Assembly: GCA_963971225.1 (NCBI GenBank)
Contig: OZ020269.1
Span: forward strand, 32,943,264-33,007,263
Length of the DNA stretch: 64,000 nt
DNA from: Melieria omissa
Lineage: Eukaryota; Arthropoda; Insecta; Diptera; Ulidiidae
Reading direction: 5' to 3'
The notes under the pieces are model-generated. The model did no database searches. It saw only the letters and a program-made list of their open reading frames with translations, and was not told where the DNA came from. The position numbers were made by a program, and so were the translations under genes. Each line of letters starts with the position of its first letter. Position 1 is the first letter of the stretch. Positions 23,516 to 34,484 of this stretch are shown piece after piece.

Positions 23516-23519
23516 TTAA

Positions 23520-26117
23520 AAGCCGGACTACCTACTTTTACTTTTAATTCTACACAACTGGGTTACTGATGTGAAACGCGGTCGCTCAGGCTTTAACAGT
23601 TACGCAAGTCTCAAAACACAAGAAAAAAACAAACAAAAGGAAAAAGATACAAACAAATTATAAGGAGTAGAATAAGGCATTGAATGATCGATTCATTCAG
23701 GAAGTCGTTTTATTAAGAGGAATTCAGCTAAAGCTGTAGATTTCTCAGTTTTGGAACAAACTACATTTGTATCAAAATGTTAGGTATGAAACTGCTATGT
23801 GCTGCCAACTATTAAACAAAATAACCTACGAATTTAACTTTTCCATAAAAGAAATTGTTTTTTCGTCGATACCAACCTATGGAGGGAACTTGGATATACG
23901 GTCATGATGACCTCAAAACAAGAGCTCAAATATGAGTCGGATTCGGTATTTCGGCACCAAAAAGAATGCATGCAGGTTATGGAATCAGTTTTGAGAAGCC
24001 AAAGAAAACTTTGTTGATGAATTGTATCCAAACCGATAAAATAAAAACTGAAACTTTTTGTAGTTTTGGTCTAAATTGTGTAACAAAAAATATGTGAGAA
24101 GTGATCTGGCTTAAAAACAAAAACGAAGAAATGTTTTCTCAAAGCGAGCCTAGAAAAAAAATCTTGGAATATTCATAACTTTCTATGTCTCAAAATGCCT
24201 GAATCAGGTTAAAAACATTTGGTTTTGCTGTATTGAGCACCGACTCATATTTCGCCGGAAGTCGAGTAGATAAAAAAAAAATTAAGAAACCGCAAGAAAG
24301 AAGCCTCAAGTACAATTTATGTATACTAAGTTTGGTAACTCCGGTGTTGCCAGAGACCTGAAATGCCTTACTCCTAAATTTTGAAAAATAGCCTTGACTG
24401 ATTGAATGAAAAGCATGGAGTGATTGAATGTTGAATGTGAAAACTGCCAACTTTGAAATTTTTTAACAATTAAATGTAGCGAGTTTTTAGTAAAACTACA
24501 CTTTGCGGAAAATTCTTAAGCACGCTGCATTCAACATTTTTACCAGAGTTTGCTGTAGGAATTGTGGTTTTAAATAAACAACATGCATGATAAAAAGCAA
24601 TCAATTAAAACATATTTTTTTTTATTTATGCTTATATAAAGTATATACATACATATTTATATATTTAAATACATATATTTCAAATATTAAACAATATTTA
24701 TTGAAATTACATAGCCGCCCCACTGCACCCACGCGTTAAATTACACACACGATGGACAAAAAAAAAACAACAAAATATTCTGCATTTTCGTGCATACATC
24801 AGAAGCACATTTATTTATAATATTTACTATTTTGCGGCTTAATTGTGCGTGAAAAGCACAACGCAATAATGCAATAAAATATTGAAAATATTGAAACCAC
24901 TTGGGGCTTTCATTACGAGTTGGCGATACGTTCAAATGGAAATCGGCTTAACAATTTCGTCGCTATGAAAGCAAATCGAATGACTTTTGGCAGTTGTCAG
25001 AAAGATATGTAAACAAAAGTGACATTTGCTACATTGCAATTTTATCATTAACAACAACTGCAAATTTCGTTGAAATTGTGAAAACTTTCTATAAAAATTC
25101 AATTCTTCAATTGTATTGTTTAAAGCTTTTTAGAGCAAATTTTGATTACTTTAGTCCACCGATCTAATTTTAAATTAGTTAAGTGAAATTCATAGAGATG
25201 GCATCGGTTAGCTTTGAAGAAATTAGAAGGTTTGTGTTTGATTGAAGACTCTGTTGAAAACATTGTTGCAGTTAGTGAAAGTGTGACGAATGCTTCAGAG
25301 GCACGTCGCCTCTGTATTTAGGTTTGTCTTGCGGCTCTTTGTGATGGATTTTGATATTGAATTGACTTAACTTATTTATAAAGATTCTCCATTTTGTTAA
25401 TTTGTGGCCATATACGAGTAGCAAAAAGCACTTTGTGGACGTCTTAGTTCTCTATTGTTCCACTTATAAAGTTTACTATTGGTCTAAAGAATTGTTTAAA
25501 GTCTGACGAGTGTATTGAAAAAATAATTATTGAATATTTAAATCAAAAACATTGAAACATGTTGTTTTAAATTGTGTCGATAATGATTCGGATGCAGTCT
25601 GAAAGTGCTATGAAATTCTCAGTTGCTGACTGAACAAAATCGAAACGTCAGTCAACACTGACTCGTCATCATTGCTGCAAATGAATAAATTGATTTTGTG
25701 CGCTGAAACAGTCATTGCTGATGGTATTTTTTATACAAAAAACCTGAATGCGGAGAGACAAAAAGAACGAAATAAATCGAAACCAATACAACTAAAGAGT
25801 GAAATCAGCCGAAAGCATCAGAAAGTGAGAGTTTGGTGTTGCATGACAATGCGATTATTTTCACTTCACTGTCGAGCTGCCGCATTGTCTACCTGCACGT
25901 CTGTTCCATGGTTGATTGTTTTTGCATATCTCTCTGTCTGTCCGGCACAGTCACGGTCGCTGTGTCAGTCAATGTGCGTTGCATTGGTGAGATATCAAAA
26001 ACAACAACAAAAAAATCGTTTAACCACATCAGACAGCCGAGTGTGTCATTATCAGCGACAGCGCTTCAACAACAACAATAAAAACAACAACCACAGCCGG
26101 CAAAACATCAACACAAT
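23520..26117. other. Intergenic DNA, then CA-rich leader-like sequence
   Basis: 23520-25600 is AT-rich with no exon; TATACATA tracts occur near 24640-24680. From about 25620 the plus strand becomes higher in GC and then CAACAA-rich, resembling a fly 5' leader (an initiator-like TCAGTC near 25650 and another near 25969), but no DPE matches. Confidence 0.4.
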
Positions 26118-26213
26118 ATGACATCGTTAACAGCAGCCACAACAACAAAAAATCGTCAACAAAAACGTGCTTCGGCGCACAAAAACACAACGCAAAACAA
26201 AAACAATAAATGA
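26118..26213 (+). other. 31-codon small ORF in leader-like sequence (possible uORF)
   Basis: ATG in the context AACACAATATGA opens a Thr/Lys/Asn/Gln-rich frame (MTSLTAATTTKNRQQKR) with a stop at 26211. It lies in CAACAA-rich sequence resembling a 5' UTR and is most likely a uORF or chance. Confidence 0.2.
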
Positions 26214-26241
26214 ATAAATAAAAAATGAAAGAAATGCGAAA

Positions 26242-26301
26242 ATGAAAGTGTCTCAATTGGCATTGTTGCTGTTGTTGTTCGTTGTGCGATTTAGGAAGTG
26301 A
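26242..26301 (+). CDS. Candidate signal-peptide start (19 codons), unproven
   Basis: After the CAA-rich leader-like stretch, ATG at 26242 (context GCGAAAATGA) opens MKVSQLALLLLLFVVRFRK followed by TGA. A charged start plus an LLLLLFVV core is a typical secretory signal. It may be the beginning of a spliced secreted-protein gene whose donor lies inside (for instance near GTTGTGCGA), but no strong donor is visible. It could equally be a CTG/TTG repeat translated by chance. Confidence 0.2.
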   Translation: MKVSQLALLLLLFVVRFRK

Positions 26302-26509
26302 TTTCAGTTTGGCGCGTGCGGCTGCACAGGTTTAGATATGTTTTGGTGCTTCGGTGATTATTGCATTCTTACGTAAATACCGAAGCACACCTGGCAGACA
26401 GCCAATCGGATTGCGATCAATAAATGTCTTTGACCAATTAATCGGCATCAGCGTAATCATTTCGTAATCAGTGGAGACCAATGACACTATACAGTTTCGG
26501 ACCACTATA

Positions 26510-27232
26510 GACTGTATACATAGCGAGGTCTTGTTGTCTTGGAACCTTGTAGTAAAGAAACTTTTTCAATCGAGGATAAGTCAAGGACATTGTTTTCATA
26601 GCCAGAGGGACCACTAGTTACTAGAGGCCAACAGAGACCAGTAGAGGCTGTGTGCATAGCGAGGTCTTGTTGCCTTTAAAATGGATCTTTGAAGTAAACA
26701 AACTTCTATACTCTGATCAATCACGGATAGGACAATGATATTGTTTTCATGGTCAGAGAGATCACTAGATACTAGAGACTAATAGAGACCACTAAAGGCT
26801 GTGTATATAGCGAGTCTTGTTACCTTTAAAATAGATCCTTGTAGTAAAAAAAAGTATATTCGGATCAATCACGGTATCCAGTCAAGGATAGGTCAATGAC
26901 ATTGTTTTCATAGCCACTAGATAATAAAACCAATAGATACCACTAGAGGCTGTGTACAGAGCGTGTTCTTGCTGCCTTGGAACCTTAAAGTAAACAATCT
27001 TTTATGCTCTGATCAATCAGGGATAGGATAGTCCAAGTATAGGTCAATGATATTGTTTTCATAGCCAGGGAGACTACTAGAGACTAGATACCACTAGAGG
27101 CTGTGTATATAGCGAGGTGTTGTGGCCTTTATTATTGATCCTTGTAGTAAACCAACTCCTATATTCTGATCAATCGCGGTATCCACTCGAGGATATGTCA
27201 ATGATATTGTTTTCATAACCAGAGAGAAGTTC
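26510..27232. repeat. Minisatellite, about five units of 151 bp
   Basis: Units start with GGCTGTGTATATAGCGAGG-type sequence: GCTGTGT lies at 26647, 26798, 26949 and 27100, an exact 151-bp spacing. A diverged first unit begins at 26510 and the last is cut near 27232. Shared blocks include TCTTGTTGCCTT, CTGATCAATCACGG and GACATTGTTTTCATAGCCAGAG. Units differ by substitutions and small indels, but the spacing is kept. No reading frame is conserved. Confidence 0.9.
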
Positions 27233-27239
27233 AAGAAGT

Positions 27240-28740
27240 ACTGTTTATGTCATAAGAAAAAGAGACCTACAAATAACGTTCAGATGGTGTAAGGTGGGAC
27301 CAAAGCAAAGGTTGCTTCACCAGAAAAACGAAACTTGATCCACGCTTCAAGTCTTGTCTAATTTTTTACAATTATGCGGATCATTGCTTTAGTTAGTTTC
27401 TCTAGTTTTAAACTACAGTTTTTTAAAACGATGATTTTATAGCAAGAAATGTAGTTGTTGTTGTTGTCAAAGTGTCATGTGCTGCAATTTAGTGCTTGCT
27501 TGTTGACATTAATCACACTGGCTATAAATTAAAAAGCCAGTTCTCACTAATCCTGAAGAACCCCACTGAACAGCGCTAACGAAACAACCAAAGACAACAA
27601 AACCAATGAATGAGTTCTTCACAACCAGTTGTTGCATCGGTAAAGCGGTCGCCACAACACAACCGGCTCCGAATTTTTAAATATCAATTTACATAGCGAT
27701 TTCCGGCTTCCGCGAGCTGAGAACCGCTAATCTCTGTTTACGTCGCTATTTAACGATGTGTAGAACTTTTTCTATGCTCAACGCTCGCGTTTGTTTGCGC
27801 TTCTGCCAATTTGCTAAGCGTTCCGGGTGCTCTGCGCTGCGCTGCTTAATTGTTGTCTGACTACACAAAAGAGCAAACTTTCAGCCGATGCTTTCGCTAC
27901 CAAACACGCTTCGCCTTGGACTCTGGCTCTGGCTGAGTTTCATGCTTCCTCGCTCTCTGCCGGAAATTGCTTGCGAGCATCAAGTTCAAGCGCAAACTAT
28001 TTTAAGAATACGCTTCCACGCAGCACAAAGCGGACTCTGTAATCAGTTTCCATAGGAAATGACCGGTCGTGTTTCAATATTTCGGTTGCATGCCAGGGGT
28101 CAACTGAGTAGTTGTTGGCGCGCGACCAAGACGGAACATCAACTGAACTGCCAGCTGCTGCGTAAACTTCGCGCCGGCCACAATGCCGACTGGCTTTGCA
28201 ATGTTCTTGCTGGCTCGGCTGTACAACGAAATTCGTGAGTGAACGCTGCCGGCGATTAGCCGCCAAGCCAGCTGGCTTCCACGAGACCATTAGCGACTAT
28301 TGTCGTGCTTTAATTAAGGGCGCAAAGCGCCACGCTCTGACTTGTTTTTATTTCAACTTTGTTCTTAGAGTGAAATGAAAATTAATAGGATTAAGTCGGA
28401 AGTTAAGTTTGATGATTTATGTAAATGTTGCTTTGCTGCGTCTAGAACAAGTTTTTGCTCTCAGGAATTTAAACACTTCATAAAATATAAATAAAAATAT
28501 TTACAAACGATATACAAAATTCAAATATTTGTGTGTGTGTGTATATGTGGGAGCTTCCTGTTTAGGCGCTGACAGTTTCCGACTACACTGAGAATATTTC
28601 TTTGATTGCTTTGAATAAAAACTTTTTTTTTATAGTAAGGAAGAGCAAACAATCTTCATAGTTATGCTATGGTTAACTTTTGTCAAAAAATTTGGATATT
28701 TTTTCAAAAGTTTATATAAGAAAACTTAATTCGCAATTCT
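27240..28740. other. Intergenic stretch, GC-richer at 27650-28380
   Basis: Both strands at 27650-28380 have open frames of 70-100 codons without splice or start support. Initiator-like TCAGTT sites occur on the minus strand, but no DPE lies at the correct spacing. This could be a promoter region, or an exon I failed to resolve. 28400-28740 is AT-rich with a short GT run near 28530. Confidence 0.35.
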
Positions 28741-28759
28741 CAATTACGCCCAAGTCAGC

Positions 28760-29050
28760 TCTCTCCAGCTAGCGATCGAAGCTAACCTTAATTAACTTAA
28801 CCTCATCCAACCAAACTTGACTGAACCTGACCTAACCTAATTGCACAAATCGAACTAAAGCGAAACAAATTTAACTACATCGAACCTAACCCTAAGCCCA
28901 AAGCATCTCTTTTCAGCTGACAGTCGAACCTAACCTAAACTTAACCTCATCAAGCCAAGCTTGACTGAAACTGACCTAACTTAATTGAATAAATTGAACT
29001 AAAACAAAACAAACTTAACCACAGTGAATCTAACCTCTTCGAACTGAACC
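28760..29050. repeat. Tandem duplication, 144-bp unit rich in CCTAAC
   Basis: CCTCATCCAACCAAACTTGACTG-type sequence at 28801 recurs at 28945 (CCTCATCAAGCCAAGCTTGACTG), giving a 144-bp spacing. The units contain many AACCTAAC/GAACCTAA motifs, and a third partial unit starts near 29047. Confidence 0.75.
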
Positions 29051-29514
29051 TCATCGAACCAGAACAAACTTATCCATACATAAAATTTGTTGTCCTGACT
29101 GACCGATTGACTGACTGATTCATCATTGCCCAAACTGCTAAAGCTACAAGCATGAAATTTGAACTGTAGGTTCATTTAAAAACATGTGTGATACAAGTTC
29201 TGATAGACAATTCGATAACTTTGAGGTACCACGAAAGTTCTATTGGAACTATTAACTATCGACAATCTCGATCGGACTGTATTAATTATGGGGCCTATTC
29301 GATAGATAAAGAATAGGAAGAATATAATTCCTAGTAACGAAATTGATGAACCAATAGTTGAGACTACATTTCATATTGTGTAAACATCTGGGTATTCTGA
29401 ATAACGTCGGGTATCCTAGCTAACCCAAGGAAATGTTGAGGACTACGTCAAGCAAAACTATTCCTGGCCCCCGACACCATGGTATCCAACAAACTTCTTA
29501 GGTTTAACTGAGAG

Positions 29515-29826
29515 GACCTTCGCATCCTTACAGGGTGCCTAACGGAGCATAGCTCACTTAGGTACCATCTCAAAAATATGGGAATATCCTAGACGGATAT
29601 GTGCAGGATGTGTGAGCTAGAACAAAAAACATCGTCTCATATTCTATGTGAATGTCCTGTGCTCGGCAGAAAGAGATTTTTCCCGTTTTATGAGGCGTCA
29701 ATACGATCATCAACCATCTGGAAGTTACAACCTCAAAAAGTGGTGAAATTTCTAAAAAGCCCAAACATGGAAGGTTGAAACAAAGATGGTCGTAGTGCAC
29801 TATAGCCTTTATAATAATAATAATAG
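29515..29826 (+). pseudogene. I-element-like LINE 3' remnant with TAA-repeat tail
   Basis: The plus strand reads LRILTGCLTEHSSLRYHLK, a stop, then DMCRMCELEQKTSSHILCEC, the RNase H end and Cys/His tail of I/R1-type LINEs. The frame ends at 29776-29778. The segment finishes in TAATAATAATAA (about 29809-29824), a tail type known for I elements. One internal stop marks it as dead. The 5' limit is uncertain. Confidence 0.65.
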
Positions 29827-29829
29827 AGG

Positions 29830-31143
29830 CCCTAAACTTAAAATTAAAACTTAAAACTTCAGAATAGAACTTTAGAACTTCAGATTAGAAAGTGACCTGT
29901 AGACTAGGATTGGAAGACAACGCGACGAGACTTGCTGCGGTTAAACTCCCGATAACAGCAGATGGTCTCAGTCGGTAAGAATGCGGCTTGAAAATTTCCA
30001 CTTTATACGTATGAGTCTCGTCTTTGTGCTTAAATGAGCTTTTTAAGGAGAAGACAGTCGCCTCAAACCAACCCAATAGGAAAGTAGGTGGATGAAAGTG
30101 GCTGTCATCAGTCGGACTGGACATCAAGACTCGCATTGGCCTTTGGTTAGGTAAGGTTGAAGTGTCAGTCTTCTGCATGAAAGCACACTTAAGCAACCAA
30201 AACTCTGAGCGACTCATCCAGAAAACTATGAGGATATCGTTATCTGGCTTCTTCCCTAATAAACAGTGAAGATAGCTCGGGCCGGCTAGTAGGGAATGGT
30301 GAGCCAAGCAACTTAAGCGTATTTCTGGCAATATGAGTGCCAAATCGCTTTTAAATTCATGCTTTCTGGCATTTCGTGTACTTAGATATGGTGTTAAGAA
30401 ATTTAATTAACCATGTAAAAGCCACAAAAAGCATTTGAGTGGCTTAAGCGACGATTTATCAACAAAGAAAGCGCCCACAAGAAAGATTGTCGGAGCAAGA
30501 AGTGAATCGCCTGCCAAATCGAAATAAGTGCACTTAAAAAAAAAATAAATCACAACAACAATAAACCACCACAACAACAACGGCATTGATAATTTATGCA
30601 AATAGAGTCGTAGGCAACAAAACACAAAAGAAGAACCACAAATGAAATCAAACAACTGAATACAAAAAGAAATAACATGAAAAGGAGAAACGGATTTGAG
30701 AAAATTGCGTAAGATAAAAGCGGCGTATAAATTATGAAGCAACATTTGCAAGCGGCAAATCCAATACAAAAACATTGGCAAAATATACAAATTCCGTAAC
30801 ACGCGCACAGCGGGCGACAGTTTTGCCTAATAAGTCGAGCTGCACAATTTTTATGAAAAGCGACAACGGTCGCATTGGGCTGCGGGCGCAATCGTTAAAA
30901 ATACAGAAAATCAAGAACAACACTGAATTCCAATCGAAAATTGATTCTAAGCAACAACAACAACAATGACCGAAACTAGCAAACAAAAAAGCACTGCCGG
31001 TGATTTGCAGATTTGTGTGTTTGTTTGTTTTTGACGAACGTGTGTAGTGTGTGATGTGGTTTTTTGGTGGAGCAGGAAGAGGCGGTCACGGTGGTTGTGG
31101 GCCGGTTCGGCGAGTGCGACGCGCGATTGGGCCACTTACTTAC
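29830..31143. other. Intergenic or intronic DNA downstream of the 31-kb start exon
   Basis: The interval holds CAACAA tracts (30550-30580, 30953-30966) and a possible dispersed repeat at 29940-30350. It would be the first intron of the gene starting at 31170. No downstream exon on the minus strand was convincing. Confidence 0.35.
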
Positions 31144-31170
31144 TTCGTTGGTGATGTTGGAGGCGGCCAT
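31144..31170 (-). CDS. First coding exon (9 codons) of an unidentified gene
   Basis: ATG at 31170-31168 lies in a very good fly start context (AACACAACAATGG) and opens MAASNITNE, followed directly by GTAAGTAAG, a near-perfect donor in phase 0. The upstream 220 bases are GC-rich and leader-like, with a TATA-like box at 31396-31389. Such micro first exons are common in flies with large introns. The rest of the protein lies at lower coordinates or outside the window; I could not link it to any exon here, so its function is unknown. Confidence 0.55.
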
Positions 31171-31388
31171 TGTTGTGTTTGGGTTGCTGACGGGACGCGG
31201 TGGGCGGTAACCAGTTGCACGCTTCCAATGCGGATTCTTGAAGGCGGAACTCGAGCGCGCGAAAGCGTCAGTCGTTTTGGCGACTTGACAATGAGACGCT
31301 GTGTGACTGTCGATACGGCGCGGTGCGGTGCGGTGCTGTCGGTCGGCGTTGCGAAATCAAACTACACGTTTGCAGCGCGTGCAGTTTC

Positions 31389-31396
31389 AATTTATA
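31389..31396 (-). promoter_or_regulatory. TATA-like box upstream of the 31-kb gene
   Basis: TATAAATT on the minus strand lies about 220 bases upstream of the start codon at 31170. A start site about 30 bases on (near 31366) would leave a leader of about 195 nt. No strong initiator is seen at that point. An (AAC)n tract on plus (31398-31428) lies just upstream. Confidence 0.35.
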
Positions 31397-31398
31397 TG

Positions 31399-31430
<32 letters not shown>

Positions 31431-31678
31431 AACTAACAAAACAAAAACAACACAAAAAATGCGAAGAAACAAAAGCAGCACAACGCGCAGCGGCAGAGAA
31501 TGTCGTTGCTGTTGTTGGTGGCGTTTGTGTCCGTGTGTGTGATATTTTGCGATCGCGATTGACGAATGGCGCTCTTTATCTCTTTATTGTTTAATGTTAT
31601 TGTTATTGTTGTGATGCTGCTGCTCCGATTACACTGAGCAACAGCCAAAATTTTTCCGAGTTCTAGTAAACCTGTTCT

Positions 31679-32911
31679 AAAGGATTTTTGGACGCTGATC
31701 ACAACTGCGTACTTAGTTTTTTGATTGTTTGAGCGGTTTGTAAGTTATTGGGGAGGTTGCTAGGAGGTGTTTTCCACGTTTTTTCATCTTTGAATTTTTA
31801 TTGCATTTGTAATATGTTGAAAAACACGATAATTTTTTTATGACACAATAACGAATCCTCAAGCTATAATTCTGACCATAGTCGATTTCGATTGGTCAAG
31901 GGTTAGCATGGCTATGGCCCTTCAAAGTTCAATTTTCGTGAATTTTTCATAAAAATTCATTTAAAATCGGTGTTGCAATTTTCAACTAGGAGTTAGTGTG
32001 CAATGTATAGTGTAAGGTTGTAACTTAAACTTATAGAACAGATTTTATTTATTGTATGTGCCATTCTCGGCCTATGCTCGTTAGAGTGTAAATGCGACTT
32101 CATCTTCTGAACACGTGTTTGTATTGAAATCCCCTAATGCTTTTCGCGTCATTGACGAAATTAGCTAAAGTATTTTCGCAAGCGTCAATATTTGTCTTTT
32201 CAAGGGCATTAACAAAATTTGAATTGGTTCATTACTGTAGGAGCTATTCTAAAAAGAGTTGTATCACACAAGTAAAAATCTCAGACACACACACTTAGCA
32301 AACTACTTGCTATTTTTCCATATTTCATTGCGGCATATTTTTAGGGCGCAAAAAAAATCAAAATCAAAGCTGAAAATTTTATGAGTCAAGGGCATTTGAT
32401 GAATGTGAGCATTTTCATACCGCTGCCTAAAAGTGTGCTCCGATATTATAGCTCAAAAGTAAATCCTTGCTTTTGTTGCTGAATTTATCAATGGAGAACT
32501 TACATATTTGTACACATACTCTATTACAAACATCGTATTTCAAAAATTCCTTCTTTGGTTGAAAGCCCCAACATTCTTCTTTCACTATATGACCATATAT
32601 ATTTTTTGTAAGAAAAATTCTTTTGTGTATTCGCAATCTTGCAAAGTAACTGAAAATTTGACTTTGCAAATGAATAACTCTTGCAAATTTGAACCGATTT
32701 TAATGTTTTAAATTTGAAATACATAGTTACAGTATTGTTAATCTATGTTAAAAAAATGGCATTTTAGACTTCAGGTTTGTAGGAGCTGCCTTCGGATAAT
32801 GGTCAAAAAACATGGAAAACGCCCTCCGAGGAAAACCATCAATATTTCTTAAGCCGCTCAAACAATCAAAAAACTAAGGACGCAGTTGTGATCAGCGTCC
32901 AAAAATCCTTT
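31679..32911. mobile_element. 1.23-kb element with 58-bp terminal inverted repeats
   Basis: 31679-31736 and the complement of 32854-32911 match at 57 of 58 positions (outer end AAAGGATTTTTGGACGC). Weaker complementarity continues inward for about 50 more bases (GGTGTTTTCCACGTTTTTT against GGCGTTTTCCATGTTTTTT). The interior is AT-rich without a transposase frame. This looks like a non-autonomous DNA transposon, but no target duplication was recognised at the junctions. Confidence 0.75.
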
Positions 32912-33880
32912 CGAAAAGTATGGTTTGATTTCAGAAAAAAAAAATAATGTCGATTTTGTTGCTCTGTGTTATTGTTGGCCGTGTGCCGTCGTTATTATTG
33001 TTGTTGCCGCTGTAATTTGAATTAATTCATTCATTTGCTCGAAAAGGCGAAGCGGCGCACAACACTACACACACACACACACGAACACATACACTCACAC
33101 ATTGGCATTTGGCCATTTGATGCGGCACACAACAAATATGCAAATTTGGCTCGTTTTGCTGGCCAATTTTTAAGCCAATTCGCGCAGTTGCAGTCCGATC
33201 GCACCTGATAAGCGACGCACGCGCGCTGACGCACTGGCAGCTGGTCGCGCGTTCGCTGGTGTAGGAAGTAAAAGAGAAAAGCCATTTGTTTGGTTTTCTC
33301 TTTTGCCGCGTTATTTTTAGCCTTTTTATGTTTGTTTTTATTAGTTGCCTTATTTCGACTCGCATTTTCACCACCTTTCTTGGTCTACATGTATGTGTGT
33401 GTGTGTGTGTGTGTGTTGGTGGTTAAAACCTGTTTTACAGTTACCATTGCGGGCCTTCTTTCACTGCGCTGTGTCACTTTCGATGCAGTTTCTTTGAAAC
33501 CGTTTGCAGCCTCGCTGCATCCCAGTAGGAAAGTTAGGAAACAGGTTTTGCACGTCAGCGTTCGACCAGACACGATTTCATAACCAATCCCAAGGAACTG
33601 AGTGCGTTATTCGAGCTGACTTGAGCTGTTTTTCCCCTCTGATTTGAATAGTTGAGAAGCTAAATCAGCAATAAAGTTGATGTAATTTGCAGAATGAAGC
33701 CTAATGACCAAAAAATGTTTGACGAACTCGTGTAATAGAATAGAGAATAATTTTTTGTTTGGAAGTAAAAAATACGTTTTGAAGTGAATTTTTGTAAATT
33801 TGAAGCTTTACTCAGAGAAACTGGTTCAATGTATTTTATACAAAGTATTGATGTCCATGACTTTTTCTCATCTTTCAGGC
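32912..33880. other. Intergenic stretch with CA/GT microsatellites
   Basis: (CA)n lies at about 33067-33082 and (GT)n at about 33393-33417. 33160-33290 and 33430-33580 are GC-richer but have no splice-supported exon. Confidence 0.4.
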
Positions 33881-33884
33881 AACA

Positions 33885-34218
33885 AGCCAAGAGTCATTCA
33901 CCGAAATAAGTGGTAGTCGGGAGCAGCAATGTCCGATGAATACGGTGGATGCGGTAGGACATCCCATTGAAGTGCTTCCAAAGTATCCTCGATGACTTTT
34001 GCAACATGTGTCTGAATGTTGCCGTGCAGAAAGATTAGCACTTTTGGTAAATTGTGTTTAGATTTTAGCAGAATCACTCATTTTGATTTTTAAATCATGA
34101 CTTTAATGATGACTTTTGCAACATGTGTCTGAATGTTGCCGTGCAGAAAGATTAGCACTTTTCGTAAATTGTGTTTAGATTTTAGCAGAATCACACATAT
34201 TGATTTTTAAAGGATAAT
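33885..34218 (-). pseudogene. Mariner transposase C-terminal relic, partly tandem-duplicated
   Basis: Reading down from about 34056 the minus strand gives FLHGNIQTHVAKVIEDTLEA, then LPHPPYSSDIAAPDYHLFR and a stop. This is the mariner block around the second and third catalytic aspartates; the usual H-D-N has become H-G-N, so a catalytic Asp is lost. 33991-34107 is repeated at 34108-34218 with few changes (117-bp spacing). Confidence 0.65.
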
Positions 34219-34484
34219 AATGCTTAGCATGAATACAGTTAAAAGATGATCCTATGCGATTTAATCCTAGTTGCGTCATCTTTTGCAAGACCTACTGCAG
34301 CTGAGAATAGCTTGAGATTTATTAGAGACTAAGTCCAAGGTCGTAAGAGCGATTCGACTGTCTGAGAAAACTAGGATGTCACTTATTTTCCAAAATGCTG
34401 TTTAAAAGAATAGAAGAACCACTTCTACTGGGAAGGCGCTTGAGAGGTTAGGAAGTCGGAAAGATAGGTTTATGTTTTGATTGC

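Noticed and set aside
29953..30010. tRNA-like A box (TGGTCTCAGTCGG)
   Set aside because: The expected B box is poor and no duplication was found; not enough for a SINE call.
30407..30986. Cys/Phe/Leu-rich frames on the minus strand
   Set aside because: They arise from the complement of CAA/AAC-rich DNA, with no splice or start support.
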